From: Maribacter spongiicola | Lineage (GTDB): Bacteria; Bacteroidota; Bacteroidia; Flavobacteriales; Flavobacteriaceae | Assembly (NCBI RefSeq): GCF_004364165.1 | Contig: NZ_SOAY01000010.1 | Coordinates: 1,515,098-1,579,097 of the forward strand | Reading direction: 5' to 3' | DNA length: 64,000 bases | Part shown: in pieces, positions 28,258 through 37,765 of the stretch | How the letters are laid out: every line of letters begins with the position of its first letter | How positions within the stretch are numbered: the stretch's first letter is position 1 | Notes under the pieces: model-generated | Database searches by the model: none | What the model was told of the DNA's origin: nothing | What the model saw: the letters and a program-made list of their open reading frames with translations, nothing else | Position numbers and translations under genes: made by a program

Positions 28258-29772
28258 ATGAAAAATATAAAATATTTAGGACTACTCTTGGTTGTCATAT
28301 TTATAGGGTGTTCAGATTTGGAAGAAGTACCAGTAGGTAGACTTTCACCAGATGGTCTCGTAAACTCACCGCAAGATATACAGACATTAATAAACGGTGC
28401 TATAGGTAATATGGCAACAGAGGCATATTGGGGGCGAAAATTGTCTTTACCTATAATGTTAAGAAGCGATATGGCAACTATCGGCGATGCTGGTACACCT
28501 GGCCGTAGACAGGAGGTTGACAACTTTTCTATGGGCCCTGATAACGGAATGGTTACGGCACTTTGGCCTAAGGTATATCAAGTAATTGCCGGTACTAACG
28601 AAGCAATTGCAGGGGCTGCATTAATTGACGCTGCACCAGACCAAATTGATCCTATAACTGGTCAAGCTTATTTTTTTAGAGCTTATACCTATTATCATTT
28701 GGTAAGATTGTTTGGGGCAATACCTTATCTAGATGCGCCAGTAGATAATATTGACGAGGCTAAACTATTGACTAAGTCAACTGTAGATGAGGTGTATGCT
28801 AATATTATTAAAGATTTAGAACAGGCAAAATTAACGTTACCTGAGACACAGCCATCATCTTCTTACCCAACTAAAGCTACTGCCGCAGGTTTTTTAGCTT
28901 CGGTTTATTTAACACTAGGGGAATATCAAAAATCATATGATCAAGCAAAATTTGTAATAGATAATGAAACTAATTTTCAATTAGGCTTGGCTGCCGATTA
29001 TCAAGATCTTTTTGACTTTAGCAAGCAGTCTAGTACAAATGAATTTCTGTTAACTTTAGATTTTAATGGTTTTAGCGATGGTGATACTGGTAGAGATTAT
29101 GCTCCAGCATTAACAGGTATAAGAGGTAATGAAAGAGGTGATATCGGTGGCGGTTGGTCTGTGGCCGTACCTTCTGTTGAGGTCTATAATACTTGGGACG
29201 GTCGAGATTACCGAAAGGCCGTTAGTTTAGATACTACAGGTATTTTTGGTGGCGTAATCGAACCATTTGTAAAATTCCCAGAATTTGATTCTAGAAATAT
29301 ACCAAGTGCATACATAGCGAAGTACACACGCGCTATTGGTCCAACAGGTACCGGTAACGGTAGAGCATCTAGTCTTAATTATGGTTTAATGCGCTACGCC
29401 GAGGTTTTACTAACAGCTGCAGAAGCTTTAAATGAAATAACCCCAGGTTCAGAAGAGGCTGCAGGCTATGTAAACCGTGTACGCGAAAGAGCAAGGTCAG
29501 GTAATGGCGCTGATTATCCAGAAAATGTTGCAGGTGGTATGTCCCAAACCGATTTTAGAAATATGGTACTTGATGAAAGAAAATGGGAGTTGGCCTTCGA
29601 ATTCCAAAGATGGTATGATATTAAAAGAAGACAACTTGGTTCAGAAGTTTTTGGAGCGAACGGTTTAGAGCCCCAGCCTAATTTCGACCCAAATAGAGAT
29701 TATCTTTTTCCATTGCCTTTCGATGAGTTAAACAGGAATCCGAATTTGGCACCGAATAATCCAGGATATTAA
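28258..29772 (+). CDS. SusD/RagB-family glycan-binding lipoprotein (pair 2)
   Basis: A complete 504-residue SusD protein. The lipoprotein signal MKNIKYLGLLLVVIFIGC puts the acylated Cys at 18, followed by SDLEE. TPR-like helices include YFFRAYTYYHLVRLFGAIPY, a SusD hallmark, and the C-terminal part has EFQRWYDIKRRQ and the closing NPGY. It partners the SusC encoded 10 bp upstream. The ligand is not readable, but the gene is in the same transcription block as GH88 and GH2 enzymes, so a uronate-containing oligosaccharide is likely. A terminator hairpin follows. Confidence 0.96.
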   Translation: MKNIKYLGLLLVVIFIGCSDLEEVPVGRLSPDGLVNSPQDIQTLINGAIGNMATEAYWGRKLSLPIMLRSDMATIGDAGTPGRRQEVDNFSMGPDNGMVTALWPKVYQVIAGTNEAIAGAALIDAAPDQIDPITGQAYFFRAYTYYHLVRLFGAIPYLDAPVDNIDEAKLLTKSTVDEVYANIIKDLEQAKLTLPETQPSSSYPTKATAAGFLASVYLTLGEYQKSYDQAKFVIDNETNFQLGLAADYQDLFDFSKQSSTNEFLLTLDFNGFSDGDTGRDYAPALTGIRGNERGDIGGGWSVAVPSVEVYNTWDGRDYRKAVSLDTTGIFGGVIEPFVKFPEFDSRNIPSAYIAKYTRAIGPTGTGNGRASSLNYGLMRYAEVLLTAAEALNEITPGSEEAAGYVNRVRERARSGNGADYPENVAGGMSQTDFRNMVLDERKWELAFEFQRWYDIKRRQLGSEVFGANGLEPQPNFDPNRDYLFPLPFDELNRNPNLAPNNPGY

Positions 29773-29782
29773 ATTTAATCAT

Positions 29783-29834
29783 AGCTCCTTTGATTTACTT
29801 CAGTTATATATTGAAGTGCTTAAAGGAGTTTTTT
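29783..29834 (+). terminator. Terminator after SusD-2
   Basis: CTCCTTT (29785-29791) pairs with AAAGGAG (29822-29828). A second inner pairing, ACTTCA with TGAAGT, extends the stem, and six T residues follow. It ends 12 bp before the GH88 gene, so some read-through or a promoter inside this short gap would be needed to express GH88. Confidence 0.65.
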
Positions 29835-29846
29835 AAAAATAAATAA

Positions 29847-31034
29847 ATGAATAGAGTTAGTTATGCTATCTTATCTATTGGTTTCTTTTTGCTTGTTGGG
29901 GCATGTAAGCCAAATGGTAATGATACTAAAAGTTCTGCGTCCATATCTATAGACTCCTTATTACAAATTCGGTATACCAATTTATTAGAGTATCCTATAG
30001 ATTCTGTTGGTTTCCCAAGAAATTATAATTTAAAGACAGCGAAGCTTCGAAAAGTACCATCTAAAGATTGGACTAGCGGGTTTTTTCCAGGTAATTTATG
30101 GCATTTATATCAACTTACCCAAAATACCGAATACAAAGAAAAGGCAAAAGCGTGGACGGTATTTATGGAAAAGGAGAAATTTAACGGTGGCACACATGAC
30201 ATGGGGTTTAAAGTGTATTCGAGTTTTGGAGAAGGACTGAAAGTTGAACCCAATTCGGATTATGAACAAGTCATTGTTAAAGCGGCAAATACCTTAAGTA
30301 CAAGATTTAATGAGAACGTAGGTAGTTTACGATCATGGGATTTTAATAAAGATATATGGGAGTTTCCGGTCATTATTGATAATATGATGAATTTAGAATT
30401 GTTGTTCGAAGCAACTAAAATTTCTGGTGACAGTAGCTATCATAAAATTGCGGTGTCTCATGCAAATACTACGCTTAAAAATCATTTTAGAGATGATGGT
30501 AGTAGTTATCATGTAGTGGTGTACGATACCATAACCGGAAAATCAAAAGATAAGGTAACACATCAAGGTTTCAATGCAAGTTCGGCATGGGCTAGGGGTC
30601 AGGCATGGGGTATTTATGGTTATACTATGTGCTATAGATATACGAAAGATGCAAAATATTTAGAGCGTGCCAAAGCCAGTGCTTCATTTTATTTAAATCA
30701 TCCGCTTATGAGAGAAGATGGTATTCCTTATTGGGATTTTAATGATCCATCAATACCAGATGCGGCTAGAGATGTTTCTGCAGCCACTGTAATTGCCTCT
30801 GCGTTTTATGAATTAACCAATTACGATAATGATCCAAAATATATAGCATATGCAGATAAAGTGCTTAAAAATTTACAAACTGAAGAGTATGTATTAGAAG
30901 CATCTGTAAGTGCACCTTTTATTCTTAAACATAGTACTGGTAATTGGCCTAAAAATGATGAAATCGACGAGCCTATCGTATATGGCGATTATTATTTTCT
31001 AGAGGCTTTATTGAGACAGAAAAATAAAAAATGA
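29847..31034 (+). CDS. GH88 unsaturated glucuronyl hydrolase (lipoprotein)
   Basis: A 395-residue protein with a lipoprotein signal (LVGAC, Cys20). The (alpha/alpha)6 family motifs are WTSGFFPGNLWHLY (75-88), THDMGF with Asp118, VIIDNMMNLELLFEA with Asp178, HQGF (239-242) and SSAWARGQAWGIYGY (245-259). Asp118 and Asp178 align with the catalytic pair of Bacillus UGL. Such enzymes hydrate the 4,5 double bond of a non-reducing-end unsaturated uronic acid and release it, after which it opens to DKI, the KduI substrate. The enzyme is probably periplasmic. It complements the GH105 enzyme encoded at 36606-37733. Confidence 0.92.
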   Translation: MNRVSYAILSIGFFLLVGACKPNGNDTKSSASISIDSLLQIRYTNLLEYPIDSVGFPRNYNLKTAKLRKVPSKDWTSGFFPGNLWHLYQLTQNTEYKEKAKAWTVFMEKEKFNGGTHDMGFKVYSSFGEGLKVEPNSDYEQVIVKAANTLSTRFNENVGSLRSWDFNKDIWEFPVIIDNMMNLELLFEATKISGDSSYHKIAVSHANTTLKNHFRDDGSSYHVVVYDTITGKSKDKVTHQGFNASSAWARGQAWGIYGYTMCYRYTKDAKYLERAKASASFYLNHPLMREDGIPYWDFNDPSIPDAARDVSAATVIASAFYELTNYDNDPKYIAYADKVLKNLQTEEYVLEASVSAPFILKHSTGNWPKNDEIDEPIVYGDYYFLEALLRQKNKK

Positions 31035-31160
31035 AATTCAATACTAATCCGATATTAGATTTTTATAGAAATATTAAATAAATGACGTGTCAAAAAATCG
31101 GTCTTTAAATAATTGATCTTTATATCAAGAATTAGCGCTCAACACTCTTAAAATTTAAAA

Positions 31161-33569
31161 ATGAAATTAAATTATAGTGTTCTTTTATGTTTTACGTTTC
31201 TTATAAGCTGTACTCAAAAAGAGGATAAAATAAATTCAAGAACAAAACAGAATATTAATAATAGCTGGTTTTATTTAGCACATGCCACCGAGGAAATTGA
31301 CAGTGCACGAGCTCAATTAGATTGGACATCAATTGACCTGCCACATACTTGGAACAATGAAGATGTGTTAGATAGTGAACCCGGGTACAGGAGAACGACA
31401 AGTTGGTACAAAAAAGATATTCTGTTAAACGAAGTATATGAAAATGATACATACCTACTTTATTTTGAAGGTTCGAATATTACTACAACAGTATATGTAA
31501 ACGGAGAAGAAGCCGGTGGTCATATCGGGGGTTATATTGGTTTTGAAATCGATATTACCACATTTATTAAAACGGGAACAAATGAAATATATGTAAAAGT
31601 TGATAATGGTTATAATCCAGATATTATTCCTTCTCAAAAAAGTGATTTCTTTATTTACGGTGGTATTACCAGAGATGTTTGGCTCATAACCAAGCCAAAA
31701 CAATCTATTGGTAAAATAAAGTTGACTACCCCTAACGTTTCTCAAGAGTCGGCATCGTTAGAAATCGATGTTCCTTTAGCTTTAAATGAAGATATTACAG
31801 ATTTAAAATTGCATGTTTTTTTAAGAAATCCTGAAGGCAAAATTATTAGCTCAGAAATAGAAAATGTTACAGGTAATGCTATAAAAGTTAACTTTAAATC
31901 TATTCAACAACCAAAGCTATGGGATATTGATTCGCCCAAATTATATACTGTTGATGTTTATTTGAAAAAAGGCGAAGAAGAATTAGATAACGTATCTGAA
32001 AGAGTAGGTTTTCGTTGGTTCGAGTTTGTAGAAAATGGACCGTTTTATTTAAACGGTAAAAGGGTTTTGTTGCGCGGTACGCATAGGCACGAAGAACATG
32101 CCGGTGTTGGTGCAGCAATGTCTAACGAGCTTCATAGAAAAGATATAGAATTAATAAAGGAAATGGGCGCAAATTTTGTTCGTCTAGCACATTACCCTCA
32201 AGATCCAGAAATATACAAAGCTTGTGACGAGCTAGGTCTTTTAGTTTGGGATGAATTGCCCTGGTGCCGTGGTGGCTTAGGTGGTGAGATTTGGCAAAGT
32301 AATACCAAGAACATGTTACGAGAAATTATAGATCAAAATTATAACCATCCAAGTGTTATTATTTGGTCTTTAGGTAATGAAATGTATTGGTTGCCAGATT
32401 TTGAAAATGGTAATGATACTGAAAAAATGAACACTTTTCTAACTAAACTCAATACCATTGCTCATACCATGGATCCAAGTAGAAAAACAGCTATACGTAA
32501 ATACTATGAAGGTGCCAATATTGTAGATGTGTTTTCACCCTCTATTTGGTCTGGCTGGTATTCAGGTAGCTATAAAAGTTATCAAAAAGCAATAGATACC
32601 TACAAACCTCTATATAAAAGTTTTCTGCATGCCGAGTATGGCGGGTCAAGTCAGGTTGGTAGACATACAGAAAACCCTATTACGGGTGAAGGAGTTATAA
32701 GTTCAGATGGATGGGAAGAGGCAATTGTACAGACCAAAGCGGCTAATATTGCTCAAATAGGTGACTGGAGCGAGAATTACATAGTAGATCTTTTTGATTG
32801 GCATTTAAGAATTTCTGAGACAGATTCTAGTTTTGTAGGTAATGCACAATGGGCTTTTAAAGATTTTGGTACACCGTTACGACCTGAAAATGATATCCCA
32901 TATTTGAATCAAAAAGGTTTAGTAGACCGTTCAGGCAACCCTAAAGATGCATTTTATGTATTTAAAAGTTATTGGGCAAAAAAACCATTTGCATATATAG
33001 AATCGCATAGTTGGACAGAAAGACAAGGTCCTGAAGGTTTGGCGAGAGAAATTAGTGTATTTAGTAATTGTAAAGAAGTAACATTATTCCATAATGGTAA
33101 ATCCCTCGGTACTAGAACAAAAGACATTAGTAAATTTCCTGCATCGGGTTTAACTTGGAATATTCAGTTTTCAGAAGGTAAAAACGAGCTAATTGCAAAG
33201 GCAAATATCGAAAATGGAGAAATGGTCGAAGATATTCTTGAAGTAAATTATAGATATACCAAAAACAATGTCGCCGAAGAATTGGTGCTAACTGCCAAAA
33301 AGATGGAGAATGGGAATTTTATGGTCACTGCTGTAGCTATCGATGAAAATGGTTTAAGGTGTTTGGATTATGAAGACAAAGTCTATTTTCAAACATTAGA
33401 AGGTGGTCATAGTATAAAGAATCAAGGTACCCCTACAGGAAGTGAAATTATTAGTATGGCCAATGGTAAAGCGTCTTTGGAAATAAAACCTGATGATACA
33501 AAAACTACTTTAAAAGTAATGGTAATGAATCAGAATTTTAAAGGTACTTATTTGACTATTGCTGAATAA
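31161..33569 (+). CDS. GH2 glycoside hydrolase (lipoprotein)
   Basis: An 802-residue GH2 enzyme with a lipoprotein signal (FLISC, Cys17). It has an N-terminal jelly roll with LPHTWNNEDV and YFEGSNITTTVYVNG, an Ig-like domain, and a TIM barrel. The acid/base is Glu407 (IWSLGNEMYW) and the nucleophile Glu492 (FLHAEYGG). RGTHRHEEHAG and RLAHYPQD are also typical. Beta-galactosidase, beta-glucuronidase and other specificities all occur in GH2. In this locus a beta-glucuronidase or a xylo-/galacto-side activity is possible, but the sequence does not decide. A terminator follows 22 bp after the stop codon. Confidence 0.92.
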   Translation: MKLNYSVLLCFTFLISCTQKEDKINSRTKQNINNSWFYLAHATEEIDSARAQLDWTSIDLPHTWNNEDVLDSEPGYRRTTSWYKKDILLNEVYENDTYLLYFEGSNITTTVYVNGEEAGGHIGGYIGFEIDITTFIKTGTNEIYVKVDNGYNPDIIPSQKSDFFIYGGITRDVWLITKPKQSIGKIKLTTPNVSQESASLEIDVPLALNEDITDLKLHVFLRNPEGKIISSEIENVTGNAIKVNFKSIQQPKLWDIDSPKLYTVDVYLKKGEEELDNVSERVGFRWFEFVENGPFYLNGKRVLLRGTHRHEEHAGVGAAMSNELHRKDIELIKEMGANFVRLAHYPQDPEIYKACDELGLLVWDELPWCRGGLGGEIWQSNTKNMLREIIDQNYNHPSVIIWSLGNEMYWLPDFENGNDTEKMNTFLTKLNTIAHTMDPSRKTAIRKYYEGANIVDVFSPSIWSGWYSGSYKSYQKAIDTYKPLYKSFLHAEYGGSSQVGRHTENPITGEGVISSDGWEEAIVQTKAANIAQIGDWSENYIVDLFDWHLRISETDSSFVGNAQWAFKDFGTPLRPENDIPYLNQKGLVDRSGNPKDAFYVFKSYWAKKPFAYIESHSWTERQGPEGLAREISVFSNCKEVTLFHNGKSLGTRTKDISKFPASGLTWNIQFSEGKNELIAKANIENGEMVEDILEVNYRYTKNNVAEELVLTAKKMENGNFMVTAVAIDENGLRCLDYEDKVYFQTLEGGHSIKNQGTPTGSEIISMANGKASLEIKPDDTKTTLKVMVMNQNFKGTYLTIAE

Positions 33570-33591
33570 TAAGGAGTAGAGTTGTTAGCTA

Positions 33592-33627
33592 AATGCCGTG
33601 TTCAGTTAACCGATCACGGCATTTTTT
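33592..33627 (+). terminator. Terminator after the GH2 gene
   Basis: A perfect 9-bp stem, AATGCCGTG (33592-33600) with CACGGCATT (33615-33623), and a 14-base loop run into a T tract. This is the cleanest intrinsic terminator in the window and probably ends the SusCD-2 block. Confidence 0.85.
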
Positions 33628-33798
33628 GTAAATTGAAATTTAATAATTTAACACGCTTCGCCATAAAAGAAGTTTGAAAAAAAACATTCTAATGAAGAGT
33701 ATGCGATTTATTAAGTTGCTTAACATTCCGCTCTATATTTTATCTATCACATTTGGTCTCAAAAAAATAACGATGCCATTTTACCCATTATAAAGTTT

Positions 33799-34938
33799 AT
33801 GAAAAATTATATTAAGCATTTAATACTCCTCATCTTTTTATGCAACGGTTGTGCTGAAAATTCAACAAAAACCTTATTATTTATTGGTAGTTTTACAGAA
33901 GGTATAGCAAGTACTGGTATTTATATTTATGAATTGGATACAAAAACAGGAGAGCTAAGTCTATTGAATTCAGAACAAAATCTCATCAACCCTTCTTTTT
34001 TGAAAATTGCGCCAAACGGTAAATATTTATATTCCGTTTTAGAAAGTCAATTACCAAATAACGGAAAAGTGGCCGCCTTTGCCATAGACTCTTTAAATGG
34101 CAAATTACAACTTTTGAATACGCAAGATTCTGGAGGTCGAAATCCTGCTCATTTATCAATACATCCAAACGAAGAATACTTAATTAATTCTAATTATACC
34201 GATGCCAGTTTCTCTGTTTACAATATAAAAAAGGATGGGGGGGTGGCTCCATTACATCAAATCATTACATTCAAAGACAGTAGTATAGTAGAAGGAAGAC
34301 AAGATGAAGCTCATATACACTCTACTAATTTTTCACCCGATGGTAAATTTCTATTTGCCCAAGATTTAGGGTCAGATAAAATTTGGAATTTCAACGTTAA
34401 GAAAGAAAGTGATACTAAATTTAATTTAGTCTCCAATGGTTTTGTAAAGGTAAGACCAGGTAGCGGTCCAAGACATTTTACCTTTCATCCTAACGGTTCT
34501 TTTGCTTACGGTATAGCAGAATTAAGTGGTAGCGTTACCGCATATTCTTACGAAAATGGTAATTTAAATTTTATAGAAAATTATTTAACATATAGGAGTG
34601 ATCAAGAAATTTACAGGGCTGCAGATATACATATTTCACCAGACGGTAAATTTTTGTATGCTTCTAATAGAGGACCAAATGAAGATTCTATAGCTATTTA
34701 TTCTATTGATCGAAAAACTGGTAGATTAGAGTTAAAAGGTCATCAAGATACTCATGGTGAGCACCCAAGAAATTTTGCAATAGACCCTTCGGGGAAATTT
34801 CTTTTAGTGGCCAATCAATTTACAGATAATGTTGTTATTTTTCGTCGCGATATTAAAACAGGAATACTTAAAAAACTACCTCAAGAGTTGACTGTTCCAA
34901 ATGCATCAAGCTTACAGCTTAGAACTTACCTTCGTTAG
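33799..34938 (+). CDS. Lactonase-family 7-bladed beta-propeller lipoprotein
   Basis: A 379-residue protein with a lipoprotein signal (LCNGC, Cys18). The body follows the 6-phosphogluconolactonase (YbhE/Pgl) pattern of repeated propeller blades: NPSFLKIAPNGKYLYSV, GGRNPAHLSIHPNEEYLI, EAHIHSTNFSPDGKFLFAQD, GSGPRHFTFHPNGSFAYG and HPRNFAIDPSGKFLLVANQ. The acylated signal puts it outside the cytoplasm, so phosphogluconolactone is unlikely to be its substrate. It may open a sugar lactone or act as a binding protein. It is convergent with rhaM, with only 19 bp between the two stop codons, and lies beyond a strong terminator, so it probably has its own promoter. Confidence 0.85.
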   Translation: MKNYIKHLILLIFLCNGCAENSTKTLLFIGSFTEGIASTGIYIYELDTKTGELSLLNSEQNLINPSFLKIAPNGKYLYSVLESQLPNNGKVAAFAIDSLNGKLQLLNTQDSGGRNPAHLSIHPNEEYLINSNYTDASFSVYNIKKDGGVAPLHQIITFKDSSIVEGRQDEAHIHSTNFSPDGKFLFAQDLGSDKIWNFNVKKESDTKFNLVSNGFVKVRPGSGPRHFTFHPNGSFAYGIAELSGSVTAYSYENGNLNFIENYLTYRSDQEIYRAADIHISPDGKFLYASNRGPNEDSIAIYSIDRKTGRLELKGHQDTHGEHPRNFAIDPSGKFLLVANQFTDNVVIFRRDIKTGILKKLPQELTVPNASSLQLRTYLR

Positions 34939-34957
34939 TCATTATCAAAACTTGTCC

Positions 34958-35272
34958 TTATTCCATATAAAATACCTCGTCCAAATGTTTTGAAATAGGG
35001 GAGTTATCATTATTGGTATCCATAAGATCTGCCATATATGCCCACCATTTCTTTACAATTGGGTTCTGGCTTAAATCTTGTGAACCACCATCGCCTGACA
35101 CTTTTTGAAATGCAAAAAGTGTGTTCGTTTCATCATCTAAAAAGATGGAGTATTCACTTACGCCAGCTTTCTTTAGCAGTTCTTTTAGTTCTGGCCATAT
35201 TTCATTGTGCCTTTTTGTGTATTCTTCTTTAGCACCGGCCTTTAATTTCATTATAAATGACAATCGTTTCAT
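34958..35272 (-). CDS. rhaM: L-rhamnose mutarotase
   Basis: A 104-residue ferredoxin-fold protein, the normal RhaM length. The catalytic His22 (KRHNEIWPEL), Tyr18 and Trp76/Trp77 (KKWWAYMADLM) sit at the family positions. It interconverts the alpha and beta anomers of L-rhamnose so that sugar released by rhamnosidases can enter the isomerase. It is the last gene of the GH78 operon, about 22 kb from the other rha genes. This places rhamnose release and rhamnose entry in one transcription unit. Confidence 0.95.
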   Translation of the reverse strand: MKRLSFIMKLKAGAKEEYTKRHNEIWPELKELLKKAGVSEYSIFLDDETNTLFAFQKVSGDGGSQDLSQNPIVKKWWAYMADLMDTNNDNSPISKHLDEVFYME

Positions 35273-35303
35273 CTTAATAATTGTTATGGTTGGTAATAAT
35301 ATA

Positions 35304-36596
35304 TTAACGATTACAGGGGTATAGCAATAAATCTAAATGGTCTATTTCTTTAATGTCAAAACCAAGTTTACAATACTCGTTTATACTTAACATGCTGCCT
35401 GTGTTTCTAAACATTTGTTTTAGTCTTTTAACAGCGTTATCCATGCTGCCCAATTGCTCAAAAGACCATTGATTTTGAGTGTTTAAAAAGGGTAATAGGT
35501 ATTGGTAAGCTTTTTGTATATCGCCGTTATTTGATCGGTAGTTCCATATATCTATTTGAATACCATCTTTTCTGCCAAAAAAGGCAAGTTTTGTCAATCC
35601 TGTTAAATTTAAGATACTGTATGTTAATGATTTTGTTCGTTGAAGTTCATGGGGTTGCTTGCCATCTGCTTCAATTTGAGTTTCAACTCGTTTTTCAACT
35701 ACCGATGTTAAAACATTTTTTGCTTCTTCAGTTTTGTCTAGAAATAGGAGTAAGGCTACCACTTGCACGTCATAAAGAGTGGCATGATTATTTTTTCTCG
35801 AATTTTCCAATTGCCCAAGTTCACTTGTTTGTAACCAATTTAGATAACTGTTTAACCAGGCCTTAAGTTTATTACCTAGACTTGATTCAAATGAATTGTC
35901 TAATTCTAAAATTTCAACAGCGGTGATGATATTTGTAATTCCTGAAAACTCTATTATTCCAAAACATCTTCCTTCACTTGATCCAGGTACCCCTTGTGCG
36001 TAATTTAAATTGGGATTCATTTTTGTCTCTGCGTCTACAAACCATACTTTAAGAAGCTCTTTAGTTTTTTCGGCGTATTTAATGTCTCCAGAAAAAAAAT
36101 ATGCCAATGAGAGAACCTTAACGTTACCCATCATTTTATCTTTAATAGGTTCATCGACGTTTTGACCTCTTGTAAGCGGATTTATTTTACCATCCTTCCG
36201 AATCCAAGGTAAACCATCATCTTTAGTAGGATCTGGCCACCAGTAGGGTGCCAAGCTCAAATAATCATGCTTGTCACCACTAACGGCAACTTGCTTTTTA
36301 GAGACTACAGAGAAACTACCTTCTTTTAGCGCTTTATCTGCCGCTTTGATCAGTGCTTTATAAGCAGGTAGAAAATCATCATCTTTTTCTCTAATTGCTA
36401 GTTTTACTTGAGAGAGCAGTTTGTAGTCGTAAACAGTAAGCTCATTACCAACTATATGCCCACTAGGCTTAGCCGAATAAATAGTAGGTACATCATCTTG
36501 AAATGCACCTACCTTTTTTTCTTTTTTTTGACCAGAAGCATTAATGATTATGAACACTACTAAAAGTAAAGTAGCTTTTAAAGTGTTTTTGTTCAT
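35304..36596 (-). CDS. Alginate-lyase-superfamily protein (candidate uronate lyase or oligosaccharide dehydratase)
   Basis: A 430-residue secreted protein (signal peptide ending about NASGQ). The DYLSLAPYWWPDP (111-123), KNNHATLYDVQ (268-278) and ELQRTKSLTYS (317-327) blocks are hallmarks of the PF05426-type (alpha/alpha) fold of PL5/PL38 enzymes. The NNH pair and the Tyr are plausible catalytic residues. It lies 9 bp after GH105 and 31 bp before rhaM. A lyase on glucuronan-like substrates fits this fold. Formosa agariphila ulvan work also describes an oligosaccharide dehydratase that creates the GH105 substrate, and this gene is a reasonable counterpart. I have not aligned them. Confidence 0.8.
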   Translation of the reverse strand: MNKNTLKATLLLVVFIIINASGQKKEKKVGAFQDDVPTIYSAKPSGHIVGNELTVYDYKLLSQVKLAIREKDDDFLPAYKALIKAADKALKEGSFSVVSKKQVAVSGDKHDYLSLAPYWWPDPTKDDGLPWIRKDGKINPLTRGQNVDEPIKDKMMGNVKVLSLAYFFSGDIKYAEKTKELLKVWFVDAETKMNPNLNYAQGVPGSSEGRCFGIIEFSGITNIITAVEILELDNSFESSLGNKLKAWLNSYLNWLQTSELGQLENSRKNNHATLYDVQVVALLLFLDKTEEAKNVLTSVVEKRVETQIEADGKQPHELQRTKSLTYSILNLTGLTKLAFFGRKDGIQIDIWNYRSNNGDIQKAYQYLLPFLNTQNQWSFEQLGSMDNAVKRLKQMFRNTGSMLSINEYCKLGFDIKEIDHLDLLLYPCNR

Positions 36597-36605
36597 CTAA
36601 ATAAC

Positions 36606-37733
36606 TTATTTAAGTTTTAAGATTTCACTACCTGCTAATAAAAATGCCCCGGTACCATAATTTTGCCAGCTATCTGCAGTTGCTGGCTGAGGATCAGCAC
36701 CTATATCTTGTACCCAGCCTACCATGCCATTTTCATGTTGGCAGGCAGCCAATGCTTGCCATGCTTTAGTTACTGCAGGCGTATATTCTGCTTTATTCAA
36801 AAGGCCATTATTTATACCCCATGTCAACGCAAAGGTGTAAAACCCACTTGCGCTAACTTCACCATGATTAAAAGATTCTGGTGAAAGTAAACTTGTACGC
36901 CATAGCCCATCTTCTTGTTGTAGTCCTTTAATTCTAGCAGCCATTTTTTTGTATAGGTTGACATAAAAATTACGATGTTCATAATCTTCAGGCATATCAG
37001 ATAGTATTAAAGCAAGTCCGCCAAGTACCCAGCCATTACCTCTGGCCCAGAAAATTTTCTTTCCGTTCGGTTCTTTTAAATCTTTTTTGTTTACACCCCA
37101 TTGATAGCGAGTATCTCTTGCAAAAAGCTGTTCTTCTTTATCATACAGCAGATTATAGGTTTCCATATAGTACTTGTGCATGGCATCTAAGTATTTTTGC
37201 TCACCTGTTTGTTTTGTATATAGAGTAATTACAGGAGGGGCCATAAATAAGGCATCACACCACCACCATAGAATTTTTTGCTCTGCATTTTTTTCAGAAC
37301 CATTGTTCCACTCATTTGGTTCAAAAAGATGGGTATCTAAAAATTCTTTGGTAGGTGCTAAGTCTACAAGATTTTTTCTTGTCGAATTTGCATATAAGTA
37401 AGTATAAGAAATCGCTATATCATCTGCATGATGGGTTCGGTACAATGGTTTCCAATCATTAGTATAACCCATAGTTTTTAACGCAGCTAAAAAGATAGGA
37501 TTCTTTGTAGTTTGGTGTGCCCTTGTAACACCAATATAATATGCCCCATTGGTCCAATCGGTTGGTGCTAAGGCAAAAATAGGATGGGCTTCTTGCCATT
37601 CTAAAGCCTTGATCATAGCCTGTTCTATATTCGAGTTATCTACTTGCTTTTGCGCTTGTGTTTTTACACCGTAAAAGAATGAAAGTAAGATCACTGTTGT
37701 ATGAATGATTTTTCTGATTTGTTTGTTCTTCAT
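36606..37733 (-). CDS. GH105 unsaturated uronyl hydrolase
   Basis: A 375-residue protein with a signal peptide (ends about KTQAQ). (alpha/alpha)6 motifs of GH105: [16 protein letters not shown] (57-72), HHADD (101-105), [13 protein letters not shown] with Asp160 at the catalytic position of YteR Asp143, [13 protein letters not shown] (228-240) and DGLWRTSLL. It removes unsaturated uronic acid from the non-reducing end of rhamnose-containing oligosaccharides by hydrating the double bond. Both pectic and ulvan-specific members exist. The sulfatases here favour an ulvan-like substrate. It sits between the two lyase-like genes, whose products it would use. Confidence 0.93.
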   Translation of the reverse strand: MKNKQIRKIIHTTVILLSFFYGVKTQAQKQVDNSNIEQAMIKALEWQEAHPIFALAPTDWTNGAYYIGVTRAHQTTKNPIFLAALKTMGYTNDWKPLYRTHHADDIAISYTYLYANSTRKNLVDLAPTKEFLDTHLFEPNEWNNGSEKNAEQKILWWWCDALFMAPPVITLYTKQTGEQKYLDAMHKYYMETYNLLYDKEEQLFARDTRYQWGVNKKDLKEPNGKKIFWARGNGWVLGGLALILSDMPEDYEHRNFYVNLYKKMAARIKGLQQEDGLWRTSLLSPESFNHGEVSASGFYTFALTWGINNGLLNKAEYTPAVTKAWQALAACQHENGMVGWVQDIGADPQPATADSWQNYGTGAFLLAGSEILKLK

Positions 37734-37765
37734 TATGAGTTGTTTAAAATTGACTTTATAGTTTT

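Noticed and set aside
33692-33793. 33-codon open frame (MKSMRFIKLLNIPLYI start) before the lactonase gene
   Set aside because: It is short and AT-rich, with no recognisable signal-peptide pattern and no family. It more likely reflects chance in a promoter region.
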